Origin: F1-60-MAGs149 sp037133215
Lineage (GTDB): Bacteria > Actinomycetota > Thermoleophilia > Gaiellales > F1-60-MAGs149
Length of the DNA: 19,069 nt
NCBI GenBank assembly: GCA_037133215.1
Contig: JBAXOM010000031.1
Location: 1-19,069, forward strand
Direction of reading: 5' to 3'
In this document: positions 13,126-19,069 of the stretch, piece after piece
Layout of the letters: each line of letters starts with the position of its first letter
Position numbering within the stretch: position 1 is the stretch's first letter
The notes under the pieces: generated by a model
The model's input: only the letters and a program-made list of their open reading frames with translations
Told to the model about the DNA's origin: nothing
Databases searched by the model: none
Translations under genes and position numbers: made by a program

Positions 13126-15092
13126 AGCCCAGGCACCAGAGCATCAAGTCGTGCGTGGGCGTCCTCAATGTGTTCGGCGAACAGGCCTCCACTCCCACTT
13201 CCAACCTCGCCCCGGGCCGGCACCGTGCCACCCGCATCGTGCATGGCGACGAGGCGCTCGGTGAGTTCGTCGAGGTTTTCTAGTGCCGCGTCGGTCAGAC
13301 TCGCCCGCATCTCAGGATCTCCCGCAATCTCGACGATCACCGGAATGGTGCTGGCCCGAATCAGATCGCGATGAACTGCTTCGGCACACTCCTCATCGAC
13401 CCGATGCTCCACCCATTCATTTTCTGACACCTTGATCGCCGTACCGGCCGCGATGCGTGCTTGGACAACATCAATCCGGGCAGTCTCAATGGCCTTGAGG
13501 TCACCTCCACGGCAGGCCAGGGCATAGAGACGGAGCGTGCGGGCCTGCTCAACGAGGTCGAGCAGGACACGATCGGCGACCGTTGGCCGCCACAGCACCA
13601 TCACGAGCCACACCAGTACAGCCGCAACGCCCGTCGCGACCACTCGGGCAGGAACTGTCTCGACCAGCGGACTGCCGTCGAAGTAGAAGAGCGTCAGAAC
13701 GAAGACCGTCACACCCTCGGTCGCGATCAGATAATTCGGGACCGCAAAGGCAACGATCACTACCATCGCAACGCCAATGACGATGATCGCGAACGGATCA
13801 CTCCAGACGAGCGATAAGACAATCGAGACGATCGTCACCCCCACCGCCGTGCCAAAGAAACGTTGCACGAGCCGAACGGCAGAATCGTTGAGTCCTGGCT
13901 TCGTCAGCCAGGCCACCGTCATCGGCAGCCAGTAGGCGTGTGGGAGCGGAAAGATCGTCTCGGCGATCAGCGTGGCCGCGGTAAACGCAACCGCGAGTCG
14001 CGCCCCATGAATGACGTAGGAGCGCCCAAACGTGGCGAGTCGTCGCGGCCCGACCAGCGCATCGTGAGGAATACGCAGCATCGGGCCGCACTCGGCCTTG
14101 CGTCCAATCGGCCAGGGTCCTTGGACGAGCGCTGCTCCCTGCTCGAGGTCGCAGCGAATCGAGAGCACAATCGGGCGCCACTGCTCTGGAAGGTTCGCTG
14201 CCGTCGAGGCGGCAACGCGCTGAAAGTCGGCCAACGCCGGTGCGACTCGCCGACGGAGGAATGACACATGGGCGGCAGCCGCGATACGCAGGCAGAGCGT
14301 GGCTGCCGCGCCCACGAGCTCACTCATCACGACATTTTCTTCACTGTCGTGGAGTTTCTCTTCAACCGTCAGCGCAAAGAAACCAACGCGCGCGTGATCG
14401 CACGCCTCGACGAGTTCCTCGAGCCACGCTCGACTTGCACCCTCTGCACCGCTCAAGGGAATCCGCTCGCGCGCCACGTTAATCCGCGTCGCTGCCGTCA
14501 GCGCCGGGATCCCTCGTGCATCTCGCTTGAGCGAATAGCCGAGCGCACGGTAGGCGAGAAAGACCTCGGAGCGGATCTCCTCTAACCGCCGAAAAAGCGT
14601 AGGCAGGCACATCACGACGACCTGAATTGAGGCGCCAATCACAACGTAAATCGTGGTTGGCACAACCTCGCCGAATGACTCGGGGGTACCGCTAAAGACG
14701 GCGAACATAACAAGCCCCACCATGCCCGCTACGCCAGCTCGAGGACCAGAGATGCCGATGTAGCCAAGTACGAAGGCAACGAGCGCAGCCACAGCAAGGT
14801 GCCACGGCAACGAGTCAGAGACAAGCAAGGCAACGGCTGTAACGCCAGAGATAATCAGCGCCGTGAGTGCCATCGCCCGGAAACGGATGCCGAACGTTCC
14901 GGACGTGTCGACGAGCCCCACGAGCAACGACCCGATCGTGACAGGCAATACGGCATCGGGATACCCCATCGCCACGGCAAACGTGATGGCCGTGACACAG
15001 CCCGCGCGGATTGGGCCGACCCAAAGGACGCCCGCCCAATCGACACTTTCCGCAGTACGAAGAATGTGAGTTGCGACGCGGCCTCGATGCAC
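13122..15092 (-). CDS. FUSC-family membrane protein (aromatic acid/fusaric acid efflux-like)
   Basis: The 656-residue protein has two hydrophobic blocks. The first (about 25-170) and the second (about 365-515) each hold roughly six helices, separated and followed by soluble helical regions. This is the duplicated FUSC architecture of aromatic-acid exporters such as AaeB and of YccS-like proteins. The second block contains YWLPMTVAWLTKPGLNDSAVRLVQRFFGTAVG, a family-like pattern of helix end plus RxxxRxxGTxxG. The substrate is unknown, and no membrane-fusion partner is adjacent. The start given is a GTG at 15092 without an obvious Shine-Dalgarno, so the first residues are uncertain. The stop codon lies in a TTAA shared with the convergent metallopeptidase gene. 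Confidence 0.88.
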   Translation of the reverse strand: MHRGRVATHILRTAESVDWAGVLWVGPIRAGCVTAITFAVAMGYPDAVLPVTIGSLLVGLVDTSGTFGIRFRAMALTALIISGVTAVALLVSDSLPWHLAVAALVAFVLGYIGISGPRAGVAGMVGLVMFAVFSGTPESFGEVVPTTIYVVIGASIQVVVMCLPTLFRRLEEIRSEVFLAYRALGYSLKRDARGIPALTAATRINVARERIPLSGAEGASRAWLEELVEACDHARVGFFALTVEEKLHDSEENVVMSELVGAAATLCLRIAAAAHVSFLRRRVAPALADFQRVAASTAANLPEQWRPIVLSIRCDLEQGAALVQGPWPIGRKAECGPMLRIPHDALVGPRRLATFGRSYVIHGARLAVAFTAATLIAETIFPLPHAYWLPMTVAWLTKPGLNDSAVRLVQRFFGTAVGVTIVSIVLSLVWSDPFAIIVIGVAMVVIVAFAVPNYLIATEGVTVFVLTLFYFDGSPLVETVPARVVATGVAAVLVWLVMVLWRPTVADRVLLDLVEQARTLRLYALACRGGDLKAIETARIDVVQARIAAGTAIKVSENEWVEHRVDEECAEAVHRDLIRASTIPVIVEIAGDPEMRASLTDAALENLDELTERLVAMHDAGGTVPARGEVGSGSGGLFAEHIEDAHARLDALVPGL

Positions 15093-15211
15093 AGAACGAT
15101 CGTAGTAGACGCCGCGTGTTGCCTCCCGCGAGGTGCGAGAGACGAGGGCGGGGTGCGAGGGAACTGCCGTGGCTAGCCCCCGCCTGACGACGTGCGCGCT
15201 ACGTTGCCGGT

Positions 15212-16576
15212 ATGCTAAATCGTCCTGCCCGCATTGCCGTTGTCGGCGCTGGTCCGGCTGGCTTCTACGCCACCGGACACCTGCTCGACGCCGAGGCCGC
15301 GATCGAGGTTGACCTGTTTGATCGTCTGCCGACGCCGTGGGGACTGGTGCGTGCCGGCGTCGCTCCCGACCATCCGAAGATCAAGGCCGTTTCGAAGGTG
15401 TTTGAGAAAATCGCCGCCAAGCCAGGCTTCCGGATGTTCGGCAATGTTGAGATTGGCCGCGACATCTCGCACGCGCAGTTGATGGAGCACTACGACGCCG
15501 TCATCTACTCCTATGGAGCACAGGCCGATCGCCGCATGGGCATTCCGGGCGAGGATCTGGTTGGCTCGATTCCGGCCACCGCATTCGTTGCCTGGTACAA
15601 CGGGCCCCCCGATTTTTACAACCTCGACCCAAATCTCCAGGTTGATCGTGCCGTCGTGATCGGGAACGGCAACGTCGCCGTCGACGTGGCGCGCATGCTC
15701 GTGCTGGCACCCGAGGAGTTGGCCCCGACCGACACGGGTGATCATGCGATTGAGCAGTTCGCGAAGTCCACGATCAGCGACGTTCTGATCGCCGGACGGC
15801 GCGGTCCTCTGCAGGCGGCTTATACAAATCCTGAGCTGCTTGAACTCGGCGAATTACAGATCGCGGATGTCATCATCGACCCGGCCGAAGCTGCGCTCGA
15901 CGCGCTCAGTCAGGTCGATTTTCCTGAAGCGAGCCAGCCCGATCAGCGCAACGTCGAGACCGTGCTCGAATACGCCCAGCGCTCTCGCACCACTAAGCCG
16001 CGCACCGTCACCTTGCGCTATCTGCTCTCGCCGCTGGAGATTCGTGGCGATGGTCGCGTCGAGGAGATCGTGATGGTGCGGAATCGACTCGAGCGTTCGG
16101 ATGATGGATCGATCCGAGCCGTGGCCACCGATCAGACGGAGACCATCCCCTGCGGTCTCGTGCTGCGCAGCGTCGGCTATCGCGGTCTACCCGTCGAGGG
16201 TGTCCCGTTCGACGAGAAGCGATGTGTCATCCCCCATGCTGAGGGACGAGCGCTCGATACTACGGGCAAGCCCGTACCTGGCGTTTACTGCACCGGCTGG
16301 ATCAAGCGTGGCCCGAGCGGTGTGATCGGCACGAACAAGAAGGATGCCGTCGAGACTGCTGGCGCACTCCTCGAAGATCTCGCCGCCGGCCGCCTGCAGG
16401 ACGCGCCGTCTCCCACGATCGGGGCGATTGAGGCGCTCGTTGCCGATCATCGCCCCGAGGCGATTGAGTATGGCCACTGGGAATCGATCGATGCCCACGA
16501 GCGCTCCCTCGGCGATCCGCATGGCCGCCCGCGCATCAAGCTCTGCTCGTGGGACGAGCTGCTCGCTAAACGCTAG
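15212..16576 (+). CDS. fprA: NADPH-ferredoxin reductase, adrenodoxin-reductase-like (FprA)
   Basis: This is a cytosolic FAD enzyme moving electrons between NADPH and ferredoxin, for example to supply cytochromes P450 or iron-sulfur assembly. Of 454 residues, the FAD dinucleotide fold is VGAGPAGFYA (11-20), followed by FDRLPTPWGLVRAGVAPDHP (36-55), almost diagnostic of this group. The NADP fold is VIGNGNVAVDVARM (149-162), then AGRRGPLQAAYTNPELLELG with the Arg pair that contacts the NADP phosphate. The C-terminal YCTGWIKRGPSGVIGTNKKD completes FAD binding. ATG 15212 gives a normal N-terminus. No ferredoxin or P450 gene is adjacent. The TAG stop lies in a CTAG shared with the convergent HPP gene. 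Confidence 0.96.
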   Translation: MLNRPARIAVVGAGPAGFYATGHLLDAEAAIEVDLFDRLPTPWGLVRAGVAPDHPKIKAVSKVFEKIAAKPGFRMFGNVEIGRDISHAQLMEHYDAVIYSYGAQADRRMGIPGEDLVGSIPATAFVAWYNGPPDFYNLDPNLQVDRAVVIGNGNVAVDVARMLVLAPEELAPTDTGDHAIEQFAKSTISDVLIAGRRGPLQAAYTNPELLELGELQIADVIIDPAEAALDALSQVDFPEASQPDQRNVETVLEYAQRSRTTKPRTVTLRYLLSPLEIRGDGRVEEIVMVRNRLERSDDGSIRAVATDQTETIPCGLVLRSVGYRGLPVEGVPFDEKRCVIPHAEGRALDTTGKPVPGVYCTGWIKRGPSGVIGTNKKDAVETAGALLEDLAAGRLQDAPSPTIGAIEALVADHRPEAIEYGHWESIDAHERSLGDPHGRPRIKLCSWDELLAKR

Positions 16577-17127
16577 CCGCCGGTGTGCCGCTGCCGCATT
16601 TGGAAGCGGCCCCAACGACTCGGAAAGCGTGCCTCCAAGAAGTGGACAAGCCACGCGATGGTGACGACCACGAAGGCCCCGATGAGCACGGGTAAGAACA
16701 AAAAGACCGGGTGTTGTATTTCCGGTGAGACGACGATCAGCAGTGCCGTCGCACACGCTGGTGGATGGAGGCAGCGAGCCGCGTGCATAACCAGCAGCGC
16801 GAGTGCCATTGCAATCATCGCTGCCACTTCGACGTACCCGCCGATCAGCACCACGACGCCGAGCGCAACGGCGGCCGAGAGAAACTGCCCAGCCACCACA
16901 TTCCAGGTTCGCGAGACGGTCATTTTTGCGTCGACAAAAATGATCGCGATCGATGCTGCCAACGGTGCGACGAACAGTGGGTCGCCGAATGCCGCGACCG
17001 AGAGTTTGCTGAGAAACAGCAAGATCCCGATCGCCAACGCACTGCCCAAGATCTCAATCGGTGAGATCGTTAGGAGTTGCCGCGGAATCAGACTCTTGAC
17101 AAACGTTCGGACCGAGGACGTACTCAT
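16573..17127 (-). CDS. HPP-family integral membrane protein
   Basis: The 184-residue protein has four to five transmembrane helices and the family motif LHPPACATALL at about residues 120-130, with FVAPLAASIAIIF near 52-64 and a Trp-Asn after the second helix. HPP proteins are small membrane proteins; some plant plastid members act in nitrite transport, but bacterial members are mostly uncharacterised, so the substrate is open. No CBS domain is attached, unlike some longer homologues. ATG at 17127. The stop CTA/TAG overlaps the fprA stop by four bases in opposite orientation. Confidence 0.93.
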   Translation of the reverse strand: MSTSSVRTFVKSLIPRQLLTISPIEILGSALAIGILLFLSKLSVAAFGDPLFVAPLAASIAIIFVDAKMTVSRTWNVVAGQFLSAAVALGVVVLIGGYVEVAAMIAMALALLVMHAARCLHPPACATALLIVVSPEIQHPVFLFLPVLIGAFVVVTIAWLVHFLEARFPSRWGRFQMRQRHTGG

Positions 17128-17190
17128 TGGCCAAGCCTACCGACCGGGGTTCCGGCGAATCGAGCACCGAAGTCGCCTACCCTGCCCGGC

Positions 17191-17264
17191 GGGCGGTTAG
17201 CTCAGCTGGTTAGAGCACCTGCTTTACACGCAGGGGGTCATCGGTTCGAGTCCGATACCGCCCA
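17191..17264 (+). tRNA. tRNA-Val (anticodon UAC)
   Basis: The acceptor GGGCGGT (17191-17197) pairs with ACCGCCC (17257-17263), with discriminator A at 17264. The D-arm TAGCTCAGCTGGTTAGAGC is canonical. The anticodon stem CCTGC/GCAGG holds the loop TTTACAC with anticodon TAC at 17225-17227, and the T-arm contains GGTTCGAGTCC. CCA is not fully encoded (ACC follows). The following 17265-17389 holds no gene I can support. Confidence 0.97.
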
Positions 17265-17389
17265 CCTCGAGATTCGGACGACACCATGGTCGAGATCACA
17301 GGGCCGTCCTCGCCGTCCTGCGATGTCCGTCACGGAAGGTAGGGCTGGTCCGAAATCACCACCCTGTTTCGACCGAGAGTGGGGCCGGA

Positions 17390-17689
17390 TCAGTCGACCC
17401 CGTGTGAACCCACCAACGTCGCGACCGCTGGCTCCAATTCCCCGTCGAGGCGTGCGCCCAAGCCTGCCTGGAATGCCGCGAAGGCGGGCGAATTCTGCAG
17501 GGGATTCTTGTCACTGTCGAGGGTGAAGACGTGAACGAAGCTGACACGGTCGTCAAGTCGGTAGGCCTCATAGCGAATGTCCGGCATGTCACGCTCGCCG
17601 AGCTCGGCAAAGACTGCCTCGATCAGCCGAGCGTTCTCGTCGGCGCACTCAGGCGTTGTCCGATAGCGGATTATGCGGGTTTCGATCAT
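17390..17689 (-). CDS. Small ABM-like (ferredoxin-fold) protein of unknown function
   Basis: The 99-residue product starts MIETRIIRYRTTPECADENA, has a helix (RLIEAVFAELGE), then strands (IRYEAYRLDD, VSFVHVFTLD) and a second helix (AFAAFQAGLGARL). This alternation is that of dimeric alpha/beta-barrel proteins such as antibiotic-biosynthesis-monooxygenase-like domains. I see no cofactor-binding residue that fixes a function. The ATG at 17689 overlaps the TGA of the gene before it as ATGA, so the two are translationally coupled. The frame is open further upstream, but that part is antisense-free shadow of the preceding gene. Confidence 0.8.
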   Translation of the reverse strand: MIETRIIRYRTTPECADENARLIEAVFAELGERDMPDIRYEAYRLDDRVSFVHVFTLDSDKNPLQNSPAFAAFQAGLGARLDGELEPAVATLVGSHGVD

Positions 17690-18090
17690 GCCAATCCGCA
17701 CATTCGGTTGTTGCGTGCCTCGTGCGTAAGGTCGGCTCGACCTAGGGCCTCCAGCAAGGGAGGAAGGTACATTCCGAATCTCCCTCGATACCCCTTTCGG
17801 AGCCCATACCAGCCACCAACCGGATTGTCTGTTGCTCGTCCAAATGCTTCGACGGTGCCCCGCTCCGGTTCCTTGCTCTCGTCCGTCGCGCCGAGCGGAA
17901 CCCAGCCCCCCTGCGCCATGAGCCACGCATGCAGGTCGTCGACTGCTCGCCACAGGTACACAAGCTTCGTTGATCCCACCTGACACACCAGCTGGTGTGG
18001 ATCAGCCTCTTGATCTCGATACATCTCGTACTCAGAACTGCCCGGCGGAGTGGTCAGCTTCCATGGATCATTCTTCGTCCCGATACTCAC
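17686..18090 (-). CDS. Conserved-looking hypothetical protein
   Basis: The 134-residue soluble product begins MSIGTKNDPWKLTTPPGSSE. It contains LVCQVGSTKLVYLWRAVDDL, then HAWLMAQGGWVPLG, and ends with a Gly-rich, basic block, NPVGGWYGLRKGYRGRFG and MYLPPLLEALG. The pattern looks strongly constrained, and I believe related proteins occur in other actinobacteria, but I know no function. The start is set by AAGGAG at 18099-18104, eight bases before GTG 18090. An upstream in-frame GTG at 18138 has no such site and would encompass it. The stop overlaps the next gene's ATG as ATGA. Confidence 0.8.
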   Translation of the reverse strand: MSIGTKNDPWKLTTPPGSSEYEMYRDQEADPHQLVCQVGSTKLVYLWRAVDDLHAWLMAQGGWVPLGATDESKEPERGTVEAFGRATDNPVGGWYGLRKGYRGRFGMYLPPLLEALGRADLTHEARNNRMCGLA

Positions 18091-18098
18091 GATTGCTT

Positions 18099-18104
18099 CT
18101 CCTT
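18099..18104 (-). promoter_or_regulatory. Strong Shine-Dalgarno AAGGAG that sets the start of the 17686-18090 gene
   Basis: AAGGAG on the minus strand is followed by eight bases (AAGCAATC) and then GTG. This supports GTG 18090 over the longer start at 18138. The region 18105-18279 upstream of it contains no gene I can support. Confidence 0.6.
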
Positions 18105-18279
18105 CAGTGAATGACACATCGATGAGGTACTGGGGCACCTGCGTCTACCACCCGGCTGAGTTGCATCTTTGCCCGTCTTCGGTACACACCTCATCATGCT
18201 CTACGATCTCCGGGGTGAGCTCAACGGCACGCTCGTGGGGGCACCGTGCGCTTCTCCTCGGCGCTCATGTTCTACGCGC

Positions 18280-19069
18280 TTACGCGTCGCCGAGCTCTCC
18301 GAGGATCTCGCCGTAGCGCTTGTCGCGCCAGGCGAGGGCGGCCTTTAGACCCTCCGTGCGGACGAGTTCGTCGAACGCATTCTGCTCGGGCGTCTGGGCA
18401 CCGTTGAGCATCGCAGACAGATCGAGGTTTGCCTCGACCGCTTCCAGCAGACCCATTGCTCGCTGCGCGCGGTTGAGCGCCTGCTTCGTCAGCTGCAAGA
18501 CCCGCAGCGGCGTCGGCGCGATTCGCGCTACCCACTCCTGCACTTCGGCATCGAGCCCCTCGGCCGGCACGACACGGTTTGCGAGACCCCAGTCGAGCGC
18601 AGTCGCGGCATCGATCGTGTCGCCCGTCAAGAGCAGCTCACGTGTACGGCGCTCGCTCAGCACGAAGGGCATTAGCAACGTGACGGGGCCGGATCCGTAA
18701 CGCACCTCGGGCTCACCGAAGCGCGCATCGTCGGTGCAGATCAAGAGGTCACACGCCATCGCGACCTCCATGCCGCCCGCCAGGCACCAGCCATGCACGG
18801 CGGCAATCGTCGGCTTCGACAGGCCCCACAGCTTCATCGTCACCGCCACGTCGCGCGAGAGCACCTCGTGCCATTCGGTGATCGTCGGCTCGCCCTCGTT
18901 CGCCTCTTGCTCAAGGTCGTAGCCCGCGCAGAACGCACGGCCCGCGCCACGCACGACGACGACGCGTACCTCACCATCGGCCTCGGCACGATCGAGCGCT
19001 GCCTCGAACTGATCGACGAGTGCGTACGTCATCGCGTTGAGCTTGCCGGGACGATTGAGCGTGATCCAC
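18280..19069 (-). CDS. Enoyl-CoA hydratase/isomerase family protein, 5' end beyond the window
   Basis: The crotonase-fold frame is open to the right edge (WITLNRPGKLNAMTYAL at the edge), so about 262 residues are present and only the N-terminus is missing. Oxyanion-hole motifs are visible: AFCAGYDL and AAVHGWCLAGGMEVAMACDL. FGEPEVRYGSGP follows, where a Glu sits at one catalytic position, but the usual GxxPGxGG-type loop is altered. Crotonases hydrate enoyl-CoA thioesters or isomerise double bonds; this one lies alone, so beta-oxidation, degradation of a branched or aromatic acid, or another acyl-CoA reaction all remain possible. Termination is TAA at 18280-18282. An ATG at 19032 is internal and probably not the true start. 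Confidence 0.93.
   Translation of the reverse strand, partial: WITLNRPGKLNAMTYALVDQFEAALDRAEADGEVRVVVVRGAGRAFCAGYDLEQEANEGEPTITEWHEVLSRDVAVTMKLWGLSKPTIAAVHGWCLAGGMEVAMACDLLICTDDARFGEPEVRYGSGPVTLLMPFVLSERRTRELLLTGDTIDAATALDWGLANRVVPAEGLDAEVQEWVARIAPTPLRVLQLTKQALNRAQRAMGLLEAVEANLDLSAMLNGAQTPEQNAFDELVRTEGLKAALAWRDKRYGEILGELGDA

Noticed and set aside
1..19069. CRISPR arrays, rRNA genes, intact insertion sequences, or a defence island
   Set aside because: No regularly spaced repeats, rRNA signatures, intact transposase frames or known defence domains were seen on either strand. The metallopeptidase alone is not evidence of one.

Overview
The window looks like chromosome from a moderately high-GC actinobacterium. 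The evidence is a HemQ-type heme enzyme, an adrenodoxin-reductase-like FprA, an MMPL exporter, a PknB-like kinase, frequent GTG starts, and tRNA genes without an encoded CCA. A deep lineage such as Thermoleophilia is possible, but this is an impression and was not tested. Gene density is high, and no stretch over 300 bases is empty apart from a decayed mobile-element remnant at about 8650-8985.

Left part (1-4949, all minus strand). hemQ is followed by a large MMPL/RND exporter whose periplasmic loop carries an unusually long coiled-coil hairpin. The exporter overlaps by ATGA with a secreted protein of unknown family that runs off the left edge. A double CACGTG motif lies just upstream of the exporter. 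Middle-left (4971-8491, minus strand). A gene cluster encodes a small four-cysteine protein, a membrane-anchored Ser/Thr kinase, an M20-type amidohydrolase (ATGA-coupled to the kinase) and a DUF305 lipoprotein. Two copies of a perfect 32-bp palindrome bracket the DUF305 gene, which has no ordinary start codon at the expected place.

Mobile-element scar (8345-9160). A tRNA-Glu(UUC) gene is followed by a decayed serine recombinase. Its zinc ribbon has been joined in frame to a duplicated 5' part of the neighbouring four-cysteine gene, giving a chimeric pseudogene. Next is a GC-richer gene that fuses a MASE1-like sensory membrane domain to an EamA/DMT-type transporter domain (9225-11009).

Right part (11127-19069). 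These are mostly single genes in alternating orientation: a membrane protein with a pore-loop-like C-terminus, an RraA-family protein, a YgjP-type metallopeptidase, a FUSC-family membrane protein, FprA, an HPP-family membrane protein, tRNA-Val(UAC), a two-gene cluster of small unknown proteins, and a 5'-incomplete enoyl-CoA hydratase. Two convergent pairs share their stop codons inside TTAA or CTAG.

No CRISPR array, intact insertion sequence or recognisable defence system was found. The least conventional items are the palindrome/DUF305 arrangement, the chimeric recombinase scar at tRNA-Glu, the MASE1-EamA fusion, and the MMPL exporter coupled to an unknown secreted protein.
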